DNA from: DATAEG01 sp963703085
Lineage (GTDB): Bacteria > Actinomycetota > Actinomycetes > Mycobacteriales > Jatrophihabitantaceae
Assembly: GCA_963703085.1 (NCBI GenBank)
Contig: OY969789.1
Location: 3,410,001-3,474,000, forward strand
Length of the DNA stretch: 64,000 nt
Reading direction: 5' to 3'
This document shows, in pieces, positions 8,672 through 17,717 of the stretch. Each line of letters starts with the position of its first letter. Position 1 is the first letter of the stretch. A program made the position numbers and the translations under genes. The notes beneath the pieces are model-generated. The model was not told where the DNA came from, searched no databases, and saw only the letters and a program-made list of their open reading frames with translations.

Positions 8672-9814
8672 ATGACAGCTCCGCACAACTACCTCGCGGT
8701 CATCAAGGTCGTCGGTGTCGGCGGCGGTGGCGTCAACGCGGTGAACCGGATGATCGAAGTCGGCCTGAAGGGCGTCGAGTTCATTGCGGTGAACACCGAT
8801 GCCCAGGCGCTGCTGATGAGCGACGCGGACGTCAAGCTGGACGTCGGGCGGGAACTCACCCGTGGGCTCGGCGCCGGCGCGATGCCGGAGGTCGGCCAGC
8901 AGGCCGCCGAAGACCACAAGGACGAGATCGAAGAAGTGCTCAAGGGCGCCGACATGGTCTTCGTCACCGCGGGCGAAGGCGGTGGCACCGGGACCGGCGG
9001 CGCGCCGGTCATCGCGAGCATCGCCCGCAAGCTCGGCGCGCTCACCATCGGCGTCGTCACCCGGCCGTTCAGCTTCGAAGGTCGCAAGCGGGCCAAGCAG
9101 GCCGACGAGGGAATCGACTCGTTGCGCAACGAGTGCGACACGCTGATCGTCATCCCGAACGACCGGCTGCTGCAGATCTCCGAGTCGAACGTCAGCGTGA
9201 TGGACGCGTTCCGCAGCGCCGATCAGGTCCTGCTGTCCGGTGTGCAGGGCATCACCGACCTGATCACCACGCCCGGCTTGATCAACCTCGACTTCGCCGA
9301 CGTGAAGAGCGTGATGAGCGGCGCCGGCTCGGCCTTGATGGGGATCGGCGCGGCTCGTGGCGACAACCGCGCCCGCGTCGCGGCGGAGATGGCGATCGCC
9401 AGCCCACTGCTCGAGGCAAGCATGGACGGAGCTCGCGGGGTGTTGCTGTCGATCTCCGGCGGCTCCGACCTCGGCCTGTTCGAGATCAACGAGGCTGCCA
9501 CGCTGGTCAGCGACTCCGCCCATCCCGAGGCGAACATCATCTTCGGTGCCGTCATCGACGACACCCTCGGCGACGAGGTGAAGGTGACGGTCATCGCGGC
9601 CGGTTTCGACTCCGGCCAGCTGCCGTACAAGAAGGTGGAGGTGCACCGCACCGAGGCTCCATCAGCCGAGCAGCGGCACAGTGCGCCGGTGCAGCAATCG
9701 GCTCCCGCCGCCGAGCCGGTCCAGTCCAATGGGTGGCCGTTGCCGGCCACCACGCCGACCCGCACCCCGGTGGGCCTCGACGAGGACCTGGACGTCCCCG
9801 ACTTCCTCAAATAA
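8672..9814 (+). CDS. ftsZ: Cell division GTPase FtsZ
   Basis: FtsZ is the tubulin-like GTPase that forms the division ring. The 380-residue protein begins MTAPHNYLAVIKVVGVGGGG. The tubulin signature GEGGGTGTGGAPV is intact, as is the T7 synergy-loop region GLINLDFADVKSVM. After a variable linker it ends in DLDVPDFLK, the short peptide that partners such as SepF bind. The frame is open back to 8585, but ATG 8672 starts at the conserved N-terminus and has GGGA just upstream. yggS begins eight bases after the stop; the pgeF (yfiH) gene often found there in actinobacteria is absent. Confidence 0.98.
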   Translation: MTAPHNYLAVIKVVGVGGGGVNAVNRMIEVGLKGVEFIAVNTDAQALLMSDADVKLDVGRELTRGLGAGAMPEVGQQAAEDHKDEIEEVLKGADMVFVTAGEGGGTGTGGAPVIASIARKLGALTIGVVTRPFSFEGRKRAKQADEGIDSLRNECDTLIVIPNDRLLQISESNVSVMDAFRSADQVLLSGVQGITDLITTPGLINLDFADVKSVMSGAGSALMGIGAARGDNRARVAAEMAIASPLLEASMDGARGVLLSISGGSDLGLFEINEAATLVSDSAHPEANIIFGAVIDDTLGDEVKVTVIAAGFDSGQLPYKKVEVHRTEAPSAEQRHSAPVQQSAPAAEPVQSNGWPLPATTPTRTPVGLDEDLDVPDFLK

Positions 9815-9821
9815 AGCGGGG

Positions 9822-10526
9822 ATGACCACAGCTGGGGATCGCCGCGCTGAACTGATCTCGGCTCTCGCGGAAGTGCGCCGCACGATCCACGACGCGGCAA
9901 CCTCGGCCGGTCGCGATCCGGACAGCATCACCCTCGTCGCGGTGACCAAGACGTTCCCGGTATCCGACGCCGCGATCCTCGTCGACCTCGGCGTGTCGGA
10001 CCTCGGCGAGAGCCGCGACCAAGAGGCCAGGGCGAAAGCGGCCCAGCTACCCGAGCCGCGCTGGCATTTCGTGGGTCAGCTGCAGACCAACAAGTGCCGA
10101 TCGGTGGCCGGCTACGCCAGCGTCGTGCATGCCGTGGACCGAGCGGCGGTGGCGGATGCGCTGGCCGCGGGCGTAAGCCGCGCCGACCGGCCACCACTGC
10201 GGGTATTGATCCAGGTCAGCCTGGACGGTGACCCGGCCCGCGGCGGCGTCCCGGCGAGCGAAGTGCTACACCTCGCGGAGCACATCGCCGGCAACCCGCA
10301 GCTCGTGCTCTGCGGGGTGATGGCAATCGCTCCGCGGGAGGCGGCGCCCGACGCCGCGTTCGGTGCGCTGGCCGAGACGGCCGCTCGGCTGCGCGCGGAG
10401 CACCCGGACGCCGACTGGATCTCCGCCGGGATGAGCGGCGATCTCGTCGAGGCCATCACCAACGGCGCGACACACGTGCGTGTCGGATCGGCGTTGCTCG
10501 GCCGCCGCGCGCCCGTTGTCGGCTAG
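9822..10526 (+). CDS. yggS: YggS/PLPBP-family pyridoxal phosphate homeostasis protein
   Basis: Members of this family bind PLP without known catalytic activity and buffer the cofactor. The product has 234 residues and a single-domain alanine-racemase-like barrel. Visible motifs are TLVAVTK with the PLP-binding lysine, WHFVGQLQTNK, and GMSGDLVEAI towards the C-terminus. ATG 9822 is chosen over upstream in-frame starts that lie inside ftsZ. Its place between ftsZ and sepF is usual in Gram-positive bacteria, where it is carried as a division-cluster passenger. Confidence 0.93.
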   Translation: MTTAGDRRAELISALAEVRRTIHDAATSAGRDPDSITLVAVTKTFPVSDAAILVDLGVSDLGESRDQEARAKAAQLPEPRWHFVGQLQTNKCRSVAGYASVVHAVDRAAVADALAAGVSRADRPPLRVLIQVSLDGDPARGGVPASEVLHLAEHIAGNPQLVLCGVMAIAPREAAPDAAFGALAETAARLRAEHPDADWISAGMSGDLVEAITNGATHVRVGSALLGRRAPVVG

Positions 10527-10602
10527 CGTTTCGCGCAGATCGAATCGTTCGGCGTGCACATGCGCATCGAGCGGGCCGGCGTAACGACAGTGGGAGGACC
10601 GC

Positions 10603-11124
10603 ATGGCAGCGAGCCTGCGCAAGATGGGCGTCTACCTCGGACTCGTCGAGGACGAGGACGGCTACGCCGAGGACGGCTACGAGCAGGAGGCTGCGCTGGA
10701 CTCCCGCCGGGGCGCGCCGGTGAACCGAGGTCATGAGCCCGCCCAGGTGGAATACGCCCGCGAGGCCGCCCGGCCCATGCGCGAATGGGCTCCCGAGCCG
10801 CAGTCGTACGGCGACTACGACTACCCGGCCGAGGAGCACCAGCCCTCCTACCGCATCACCACGCTGCACCCGCGCACGTACAACGAGGCGGTGACGATCG
10901 GTGAGCACTTCCGGTCGGGAACACCGGTGATCATGAACCTGAGCGAGATGGCCGACTCCGACGCCAAGCGGCTGGTCGACTTCGCCGCCGGGCTCACGTT
11001 CGGGCTGCACGGCCGGGTGGAGCGAGTCACCGCCAAGGTGTTCCTGCTCAGCCCGCAGAACGTCACGGTGACCGCTCAGGACAAGGCCAAGCTCGTCGAG
11101 GACGGGTTCTTCAACCAGAGCTGA
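10603..11124 (+). CDS. sepF: Cell division protein SepF
   Basis: SepF anchors FtsZ filaments to the membrane and aligns them; actinobacteria use it in place of FtsA. The 173-residue protein starts MAASLRKMGVYLGLVEDE, the likely amphipathic membrane-binding stretch. A tyrosine- and acid-rich linker follows. The conserved globular domain (TLHPRTYNEAVTIGEHF, PVIMNLSEM, RLVDFAAGLTFGLHG) occupies about residues 82-170. GGGAGGA eight bases upstream fixes the start. Confidence 0.96.
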   Translation: MAASLRKMGVYLGLVEDEDGYAEDGYEQEAALDSRRGAPVNRGHEPAQVEYAREAARPMREWAPEPQSYGDYDYPAEEHQPSYRITTLHPRTYNEAVTIGEHFRSGTPVIMNLSEMADSDAKRLVDFAAGLTFGLHGRVERVTAKVFLLSPQNVTVTAQDKAKLVEDGFFNQS

Positions 11125-11506
11125 TTGCTGATCGCCTGATCGGTCGGCGTCGCGGAGCCCCTCGCTGTGTTCACGATCGCCTGATCGGTTGGCTCGCGGG
11201 CCCCTCGCTTCGCGTCGGGGCCCACTCGCAACCGATACCTCGCTTCGCTCGGCCGCAAGCTCGCTGCGCTCGCGCGGGCGATCTGCTCTTCGCGCGAGCG
11301 CTCATCGCTGTCTTGCTGATCGCCTGATCGGTTGACTCCCGGACCCCTCGCTTCGCTCGGCGCAAGCTCGCTGCGCTCGCGCGGGCGATCTGCTCTTCGC
11401 GCAAGCGCTCATCGCGTTGTCCTTGACCGACGAGACAGCCACCGCTCAGCCAAGGTGCGCCAGCTGCCGGGTCGGGTCGGCTGGCCTGCGGCGAGGGGCT
11501 GGCGGA
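11125..11506. repeat. Non-coding spacer with interleaved direct repeats
   Basis: The sepF-yggT gap holds no credible gene. GATCGCCTGATCGGTT occurs at 11175-11190 and 11318-11333, with a shorter version at 11131-11144. A block of about 70 bp that begins CCTCGCTTCGCTCGGC and ends AGCGCTCATCGC occurs at 11238-11308 and again at 11346-11416, nearly identical. Pieces such as GCTCGCTGCGCTCGCG are partly self-complementary. I see no transposase or coding potential. Confidence 0.8.
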
Positions 11507-11512
11507 TACCAT
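11507..11512 (+). promoter_or_regulatory. Candidate -10 element for yggT
   Basis: TACCAT matches the actinobacterial -10 consensus TAnnnT about 50 bp upstream of the yggT start, immediately after the repeat spacer. No clear -35 is seen. Confidence 0.4.
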
Positions 11513-11561
11513 GGTGCGGTCGGGGCACCGGCGTACTGGGCGATGGGGAGCGGGGCGAACG

Positions 11562-11855
11562 ATGGGCACGGTCTGGGCGGCACTGGCGCTTGCCCTGCTG
11601 ATCGCCTACCTGCTGTTGCTCGGTCGCATCATCGTGGACATCACCAGGTCCTTCGCCCGCTCCTGGCGGCCGTCCGGAGCCGCCGCGGTCGGTCTGGAGA
11701 TGATGTACGCGACGACCGACCCGCCGGTACGGCTGTTGCGCCGGCTCATCCCGCCGCTGCGGCTGGGCCCGGTGAGCCTCGATATCAGCGTGCTCCTGCT
11801 GCTGATCGCTATCCTGCTGCTGCGTACCATTGCGCTGCAGCTTGCGCTGCGGTAG
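11562..11855 (+). CDS. YggT-family membrane protein
   Basis: This 97-residue integral membrane protein has two hydrophobic segments (ALALALLIAYLLLLGRII and ISVLLLLIAILLLRTIAL) around the YggT motif region DPPVRLLRRLIPPL. Family members sit between sepF and divIVA in many Gram-positive genomes and are linked to division or envelope functions, but no biochemical role is settled. ATG 11562 with GGAG ten bases upstream is preferred over ATG 11511, which would add 17 arginine- and glycine-rich residues. Confidence 0.88.
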   Translation: MGTVWAALALALLIAYLLLLGRIIVDITRSFARSWRPSGAAAVGLEMMYATTDPPVRLLRRLIPPLRLGPVSLDISVLLLLIAILLLRTIALQLALR

Positions 11856-11957
11856 GTAACACCTGCATCATCCGCAACGGTGGTTGAGGTAGGGCTGGAC
11901 GATTTCGGTGGTCGGGTGCATCAGCACCAGGCCGGATGACGAAGAGGTGGAGCGCAC

Positions 11958-12935
11958 ATGGACACAGCGCAGGGCGAAGGTACGCCGAAAAGGGTGACCC
12001 CCGCAGATGTCCACAACATCGCGTTCACCAGGCCGCCCATCGGCAAGCGCGGGTACCACGAGCAGGAAGTCGACGACTTCCTCGACATCATCGAGCAGGA
12101 GCTGGCTCGACTGATCGAGCAGAACGAACAGCTCAAGGCCGGCGGCAACGCCGACCCGGCCGCAGTCGCCCAGGCGACCGACCGCGCCATCGCCGAGGAG
12201 AACTCCCGACTGCAGTCGCAGCTCGCGGCGCTGGAGCAGCAGCACAACGACCTGCGCCGCCAGCACGGGGAGCTCTCCCAGCAGTTCTCGGCCCTCGAGC
12301 AGCAGCACAACGACCTGCAGCAGGCACAGGGCGACACCGGCCAGGTGCATCAGGCGCTGCAGGAGCAGTTGCGCGCTGCGCAGGAGCGTGTCGCGCAGGC
12401 CGAGGAACAGGCTCGCCAGGCGCACGAGCAGCTGCAAGCGGCCACCGCGAACCAAGGCTCGGGTGCGACGTCCGCCGAGCACCACCAGCAGGCCGTCAAG
12501 GTGCTCGCCCTGGCCCAGCAGACCGCCGACCAGCACCTGGCCGAGGCCAAGGCCGAGGCGGACAAGCTGCGCAACGACGCCCAGGCCACTGCCGAGCAGC
12601 TGCACCAGGAGTCCACCGCCGCCGCCGAGCAGCGCCTCGCCGAAGCGCAGGCCAAGGCCGACCAGTTGCATCAGGAGAGTTCGTCCAGGGCGACCAAGAC
12701 GGTGCAGGACGCCGAGCAGCGCGCAGCCGCGATGAACGAAGCCATGGAGACCCGGCGTGGTGCGCTGCAGAAGCATGTCGACGAGCTGCGCACCTTCGAG
12801 CGGGAGTATCGGACCCGGCTCAAGAGCTACCTGGAGTCGCAGCTGCGTGACCTCGAGCGGGGCGGTGCACCGGCCGACCAAGGTGCGCAGGCCGACGGTG
12901 CCGTGCCAGAGCAGGCCGCCGAGCAGGCGCACTAG
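11958..12935 (+). CDS. divIVA: DivIVA/Wag31-type polar growth scaffold
   Basis: Wag31 (DivIVA) marks negatively curved membrane at the poles and recruits the wall-elongation machinery in actinobacteria. The 325-residue protein starts with the conserved membrane-targeting domain (VTPADVHNIAFTRPPIGKRG, then EVDDFLD). A long Gln/Ala/Glu-rich coiled coil makes up most of the rest, with several QQHNDL repeats at about residues 93-125. AGGTGGAG precedes the ATG. It closes the dcw block. Confidence 0.95.
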   Translation: MDTAQGEGTPKRVTPADVHNIAFTRPPIGKRGYHEQEVDDFLDIIEQELARLIEQNEQLKAGGNADPAAVAQATDRAIAEENSRLQSQLAALEQQHNDLRRQHGELSQQFSALEQQHNDLQQAQGDTGQVHQALQEQLRAAQERVAQAEEQARQAHEQLQAATANQGSGATSAEHHQQAVKVLALAQQTADQHLAEAKAEADKLRNDAQATAEQLHQESTAAAEQRLAEAQAKADQLHQESSSRATKTVQDAEQRAAAMNEAMETRRGALQKHVDELRTFEREYRTRLKSYLESQLRDLERGGAPADQGAQADGAVPEQAAEQAH

Positions 12936-12977
12936 CCCGACCGCGGCGCCGGCCCGGAACGGCTAGAGGGCAGCGCC

Positions 12978-13433
12978 GTGCACGTCCTCGTGGCCCTGGC
13001 GTTGGTTGCTGCCCTGGCCGCGTTCGTCGTGGGGATCCTGACCGCGACCCTGGGGTGGGTCATCGCGTCGATCGCGCTCAGCGCGGTGGCGTTGCTGCTG
13101 ATCGTGCGTGGCCGGCCGCGCAGTGCTGACCGGGCCGCCCGGGGGTCGGGCGCGGACGCCGCCCGAGCCGACGACGACAACGAGGCCGACGACGCAGCCG
13201 ACGACGAGTCAGACATCGACGTAGGTGACGACCGTGATGACGACACAGCGGACGCCGGCGCCGCCCCGGCGGCCGACCTCGACGAGGTTTGGGTGATCGA
13301 CGGCCGGCCGCGCTATCACCTGGGGGAGTGCTCATTCCTGGCCGACAAGGACGCCGAGCCGGTGCCGCTGCAGCAGGCCATCGAGGACGGCTTCACGCCC
13401 TGTTCGATCTGCAGCCCGCCGCGAGCCGCGTGA
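12978..13433 (+). CDS. Small membrane protein with a C-terminal Ada-like Cys/His motif
   Basis: No named family was recognised for the whole protein. The 151-residue product begins with two membrane segments (about residues 3-22 and 25-44). A very acidic Asp/Ala linker of about 65 residues follows. The C-terminal approximately 45 residues carry YHLGEC and GFTPCSIC, spaced like the YHxxxC...GxxPCxxC zinc motif seen in Ada metal-binding domains and at the end of some nucleases. Metal binding is inferred. The GTG start at 12978 lies 42 bp after divIVA, and a hairpin follows the stop. Confidence 0.7.
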   Translation: MHVLVALALVAALAAFVVGILTATLGWVIASIALSAVALLLIVRGRPRSADRAARGSGADAARADDDNEADDAADDESDIDVGDDRDDDTADAGAAPAADLDEVWVIDGRPRYHLGECSFLADKDAEPVPLQQAIEDGFTPCSICSPPRAA

Positions 13434-13442
13434 CGGCACGAG

Positions 13443-13476
13443 TCCGCCCCGGCCTGGCTGGGCAGACCGGGGCGGA
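13443..13476. terminator. Bidirectional terminator-like hairpin between convergent genes
   Basis: TCCGCCCCGG at 13443-13452 pairs perfectly with CCGGGGCGGA at 13467-13476 across a 14-nt loop. It lies between two converging genes, where a two-way terminator is expected. There is no T run, which is common in high-GC actinobacteria. Confidence 0.7.
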
Positions 13477-13493
13477 TCGTCGACGTGGTCGGC

Positions 13494-14462
13494 CTAGCTG
13501 ACCAGCCGGCTCCAGGTCTGCGGCCCGACGATGCCGTCGACACCGAGATGCTTGGCCGACTGGAAGGACCGCACCGCGGCCTTGGTCTTCGGCCCGAAGT
13601 CGCCGTCGGCGGCGACGTTATAGCCGTGCGCCCGCAACTCCTTCTGCAGCGCCAGCACGGCTGAGCCCTTGCTGCCCTGGTGCACCTCAATGATCAGTGC
13701 ACTCCAGGTCTGCGGCCCGACGATGCCGTCGACACCCAGATGCCGGGCGGACTGGAAGCTACGCACCTTCGAGCGGGTGACCGGCCCGAAGTCGCCGTCC
13801 GCAGTCAGGCTGTAGCCATGTGCCTTGAGCAGCAACTGGACGGTGTCCACCCGCTGGCTGTGCGCGCCGTACTGCACGGTCGGCCAGGAGTTGCCCGAGG
13901 TGGGCGGCGGCGGCGGCGGGGGCGGCGTTCCGCCACTGCCGGAGACGTGGTTGTAGCGCACCGGCATGAACTCGTCGTAGTAGCTCTTGCCCCAGGTGGT
14001 CTTCAACGCCGGCTTGCCGTACGTCGACTCCTCCCACACGTACATGGTGTTGTGGCTGGAGCTGGTCCACCCTTCGAAGAGGGCGGTGTGGCCCTCGTTC
14101 AGCCGCAGCATGGCGTCGCCCGGCTGCAGCTGGCCCAGCGTGATCTTGTGGCTGATGTCCAGCATGTTGCCGGTGTAGTGGTCGCCGCTGGCGTGCCAGG
14201 CCATGGTCACGAAACCTGAGCAGTCCTGCCGGTAGTTCTTGGTGTGTCCGAGGTCGTAGGTGTAGTTGGTCTGGCTGTACATGACGCCTCGGCTGATCCA
14301 GTACTGGGCGCGCTTGTTGATCTCCGAGCGGGAGATCGTGCCACCGATCGAGCTGGCCCCGGAGCCGTGGGTGAACAGCGTCAAACTGCCCAGCACCGCG
14401 ACGAAGAGAATGACGGCGCTGGCGATCAACGACCTACGTCTGGTCATGATGGGGGAAGACAT
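13494..14462 (-). CDS. Secreted NlpC/P60-like hydrolase with two peptidoglycan-binding domains
   Basis: This is probably a wall-degrading or remodelling enzyme acting outside the cell. From ATG 14462 (AAGGAG seven bases upstream) it has 322 residues. A signal peptide (RRRSLIASAVILFVAVLG) is followed by a papain-like domain with the putative catalytic cysteine in QDCSGFV and histidine in EGHTALFEGW. A proline-rich linker (PPPPPPPP) leads to two PG_binding_1 repeats, each containing ADGDFGP and LGVDGIVGPQTWS. The repeats are also nearly identical at DNA level, suggesting recent duplication or gene conversion. The substrate bond cannot be told from sequence. Confidence 0.85.
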   Translation of the reverse strand: MSSPIMTRRRSLIASAVILFVAVLGSLTLFTHGSGASSIGGTISRSEINKRAQYWISRGVMYSQTNYTYDLGHTKNYRQDCSGFVTMAWHASGDHYTGNMLDISHKITLGQLQPGDAMLRLNEGHTALFEGWTSSSHNTMYVWEESTYGKPALKTTWGKSYYDEFMPVRYNHVSGSGGTPPPPPPPPTSGNSWPTVQYGAHSQRVDTVQLLLKAHGYSLTADGDFGPVTRSKVRSFQSARHLGVDGIVGPQTWSALIIEVHQGSKGSAVLALQKELRAHGYNVAADGDFGPKTKAAVRSFQSAKHLGVDGIVGPQTWSRLVS

Positions 14463-14573
14463 CCGGACTCCTTTCCGGCGGCCCGACGGACCGGGCCGTA
14501 CGTGCGGAGTCCGTACCCGAGGCACCGGTGGGCATGCCGGAGCCGGCCTGCACATCGGTGCAGGCCGCTCCGG

Positions 14574-17500
14574 TCAGGCCCGGCGCAGCCAGAAGGTCAG
14601 GCCGAGTCCCTCGTCGCCGCCCCGGTACCAGCTGCCCGGGTCGGCAGGTGCGCCGTGCTCCACCGAGGTCGCCAGCACCTCCGCAGCCAGCTCGTCGGCG
14701 TGTTCGGTGATCGCCTCGGCAGGTTCCGGCGAGCCACCGACCTGCCAGCGCAGCTCGATGCGATCGGTGACCTCCAGGCCGGCATTCTTGCGACCCTCCT
14801 GGATGGCTCGGACCACCTCGCGCAACAGACCGGACCGGCGCAGATCGGCAGTGAGCTCCAGATCCAGCGCGACCGTCTCCGCGCCCTCCGTGGCCACCGC
14901 CCAGCCGGATGCCGGCGTCTGGGTGACGATCAGCTCCGCGGCCGAGAAGGTCTCACCGCCGATGACCGCCTCCCCGGTGCTGTGCAGTGACTCGGCGATG
15001 CCGCTGCCGGGAGCCGCGGTGATCAAGTCTGCGATCTCCTTCATCCGAGGACCGAAGCGCTTTCCCAGCACGCGGAAGTTCGGCTTGACGGTCACCGCGA
15101 TGACTTCCCCGGCGTCGCGGAGCGACTCGAGATGCTGCACGTTCAGCTCGTCGCTGACCTCGCGGCGCAGCTCGTCGGGTACCTCGCCCCAGCCTGGCGC
15201 GGAGATGAGCGCGCGGGCCAGCGGCTGGCGGGTCTTGACCGTGGCCTCGGCCCGGGCGGAGCGGCCCAGCTCGACCACGCGGCGCACCGTGTCCATCTGG
15301 CCGGACCGGGCCGCGTCGCCCTCGTGGACGACCGGCGTGGGCCAGCTGGTGAGGTGCACCGAGTCGATGCCGGTGACCGATGCGAACATCGCGTCCCACA
15401 CCCGCTCGGTCACGAACGGCACGAACGGCGCCAGCAGCACGGTCAATGTCTGCAGGCATTCGTGCAGCGTGCCGAGCGCGGCCGGGTCGCCGGCCCAGAA
15501 CCGACGCCGCGAGCGCCGCACGTACCAGTTGGACAGCTCGTCGATGTACCCGGCCAGCGCGCGGCCGGCCGCCGCAGTGTCGAAGTTCTCCAGCGCGGCA
15601 TCGACGGTGACCACCAGCCGTCGGGACTGGCCCAACGCCCACTCGTCCAACGCAGTGCGCTCGACCTGGCCCGCGCCGCCGCCGGCCGGTGACCAGCCGT
15701 TGGCTTTGGCGTACAGCGTCTGGAAGGACGCCACCGACCAGTAGGTGCGCAGCACTTTGGACGCGATCTCGGCGAGGACCTTGTCGCCGATCCGCCGTGC
15801 TGACCAGGGCGAGCCGGTGGCCAACATGAACCAGCGGATCGCGTCGGCACCATGCCGGTCCATCAGTGAGATCGGCTCGATGATGTTGCCCAGGTGCTTG
15901 CTCATCTTCTTGCCGTCCTCGGCCAGGATGTGGCCCAGGCACAGCACATTGCGATACGAGCTCTCGTCGAAGACCAGCGTGCCGATGGCCATCAGCGTGT
16001 AGAACCAGCCGCGGGTCTGGTCGATCGCCTCGCAGATGTAGTCGGCCGGGTAGTTCGCTTTGGCCAGCTCGGCGTTGTGCCACGGCGCGCCGAACTGGGC
16101 AAAGGGCATCGACCCGGAGTCGAACCAGCCGTCGATCACCTGCGGCACCCGCCGATAGGTGCCGACCTCGCCCGGCCGGGTGAACGTGATGTCGTCGACA
16201 TAAGGGCGGTGCGGATCGAGCGCGGAAAGGTCCTGGCCGGCCAACTCGCCGAGCTCGGCGAGTGACCCGATGCACACCAGCCGGGTGGGGTCGGCGTCGT
16301 TGCGCCAGATCGGCAGCGGAGTGCCCCAGTAGCGATCCCGCGACAGCGCCCAGTCGATGTTGTTGTTCAGCCAGTCGCCGTAGCGGCCGTGCTTGATCGT
16401 CGCCGGGTACCAGTTCGTCTTCTCGTTCTCGCGCAGCAGCTCGCTCTTGCGCTCGGTGGTCCGGACGTACCAGGACGGCAGGGCGTAGTACATGAGCGGG
16501 GTGTCACAGCGCCAGCAGTGCGGGTAGCTGTGCTCGTACGGGACATGCCGGAACAGCACACCGCGCGCCTGCAGGTCGTCGATGATCGGTGCGTCGGCGT
16601 CCTTGAAGAACAGGCCGCCCACCAGCGGGATGCCGTCGGTGAACCGGCCGCGGGTGTCGATCGGGTTCACCAGCTCCACGCCGTTGCGGCGCACCGAGTC
16701 CATGTCGTCGGCGCCGAACACCGTCGCCTCGTGCACCAGGCCGGTGCCGTCGTCGGTGGTGACGTAGTCCTCGGTCACGACGAAATGCCCGGTACCGGGC
16801 CAGTCGACGATGTCGAACGGGCGCTGGTAGGTCCAGCCGCGCATGTCGGCGCCGGTGAAGGTGTCCTGCGCGGTCCAGCCCTCACCGAGCACGTCCGCCA
16901 TGAGCTCGCGCGCCACGACGAGCGTCTCCTTGCCGTCGGTGGCGGTGACGTAGCTGACGTCGGCGCGGACCGCGACCAGCGCGTTGCTCGGCAGCGTCCA
17001 CGGTGTCGTGGTCCAGATCAGCAACGAGGCGGTGCCGGCATACGGGCCGGAGGTCAGCGGCAGCCGGACGAATACCGACGGGTCCACATCGGTCTGGTAG
17101 CCCTGGGCCAGTTCGTGGTCGGAGAGGCCGGTGCCGCAGCGCGGGCAGTAGGGCGCGACCCGGTAGTCCTCGACCAGCAGACCTTGGTTGAAGATCTGCT
17201 GCAGGGCCCACCAGACGCTCTGCACATAGTGCGAGTTCATCGTCCAGTAGGCGTTCGCGAAGTCGGCCCAGTAGCCCATCCGCTCGCTCATCGACTCGAA
17301 GGCGTCGACGTGGCGCTGCACGGACTCGCGGCAGCGCTCGTTGAACTCTGCGATGCCGTAGGCCTCGATGTCGGGCTTGCCGGTGAAGCCGAGATCCTTC
17401 TCCACGGCAAGCTCGACCGGCAGGCCGTGGCAGTCCCAGCCGGCCATCCGCGGGACGTGGTAGCCCTTCATCGTCTTGAAGCGGGGGAACACGTCCTTGA

Positions 17501-17717
17501 ACACGCGAGCCTCGACGTGGTGCGTGCCGGGCATCCCGTTCGCCGTCGGTGGTCCCTCGTAGAAGGTCCACTGCGGCTTGCCGGCGGACTGCTCCAGGCT
17601 GCGCTGGAAGACCTTGTGCTCGCGCCAGTACGCGATGACCTCGGCGTCCATCGCCGGAAGATCCACATGGGCGGGCAGCGGCTGGTAGGCCTGGCCGTCC
17701 GGCATCGGGTCGCTCAC
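14574..17717 (-). CDS. ileS: Isoleucyl-tRNA synthetase
   Basis: IleS charges tRNA-Ile. The 1047-residue class I enzyme carries a HIGH-region variant (PPTANGMPGTHH, residues 57-68), the GWDCHGLPVE motif, the editing domain, DGKKMSKHLGN as KMSKS near residue 600, and the anticodon-binding domain. The HIGH variant and length resemble the eukaryote-like IleS clade common in actinobacteria, several of which tolerate mupirocin; resistance here is only a possibility. The GTG start at 17717 is preceded by GAGGAG, which can be locked in a hairpin of the upstream T-box. Confidence 0.97.
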   Translation of the reverse strand: MSDPMPDGQAYQPLPAHVDLPAMDAEVIAYWREHKVFQRSLEQSAGKPQWTFYEGPPTANGMPGTHHVEARVFKDVFPRFKTMKGYHVPRMAGWDCHGLPVELAVEKDLGFTGKPDIEAYGIAEFNERCRESVQRHVDAFESMSERMGYWADFANAYWTMNSHYVQSVWWALQQIFNQGLLVEDYRVAPYCPRCGTGLSDHELAQGYQTDVDPSVFVRLPLTSGPYAGTASLLIWTTTPWTLPSNALVAVRADVSYVTATDGKETLVVARELMADVLGEGWTAQDTFTGADMRGWTYQRPFDIVDWPGTGHFVVTEDYVTTDDGTGLVHEATVFGADDMDSVRRNGVELVNPIDTRGRFTDGIPLVGGLFFKDADAPIIDDLQARGVLFRHVPYEHSYPHCWRCDTPLMYYALPSWYVRTTERKSELLRENEKTNWYPATIKHGRYGDWLNNNIDWALSRDRYWGTPLPIWRNDADPTRLVCIGSLAELGELAGQDLSALDPHRPYVDDITFTRPGEVGTYRRVPQVIDGWFDSGSMPFAQFGAPWHNAELAKANYPADYICEAIDQTRGWFYTLMAIGTLVFDESSYRNVLCLGHILAEDGKKMSKHLGNIIEPISLMDRHGADAIRWFMLATGSPWSARRIGDKVLAEIASKVLRTYWSVASFQTLYAKANGWSPAGGGAGQVERTALDEWALGQSRRLVVTVDAALENFDTAAAGRALAGYIDELSNWYVRRSRRRFWAGDPAALGTLHECLQTLTVLLAPFVPFVTERVWDAMFASVTGIDSVHLTSWPTPVVHEGDAARSGQMDTVRRVVELGRSARAEATVKTRQPLARALISAPGWGEVPDELRREVSDELNVQHLESLRDAGEVIAVTVKPNFRVLGKRFGPRMKEIADLITAAPGSGIAESLHSTGEAVIGGETFSAAELIVTQTPASGWAVATEGAETVALDLELTADLRRSGLLREVVRAIQEGRKNAGLEVTDRIELRWQVGGSPEPAEAITEHADELAAEVLATSVEHGAPADPGSWYRGGDEGLGLTFWLRRA

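Noticed and set aside
11407..11887. A second open frame overlapping yggT (11417-11887)
   Set aside because: It is out of frame with the YggT protein, lacks a ribosome binding site and reads as Ala/Arg/His-rich noise.
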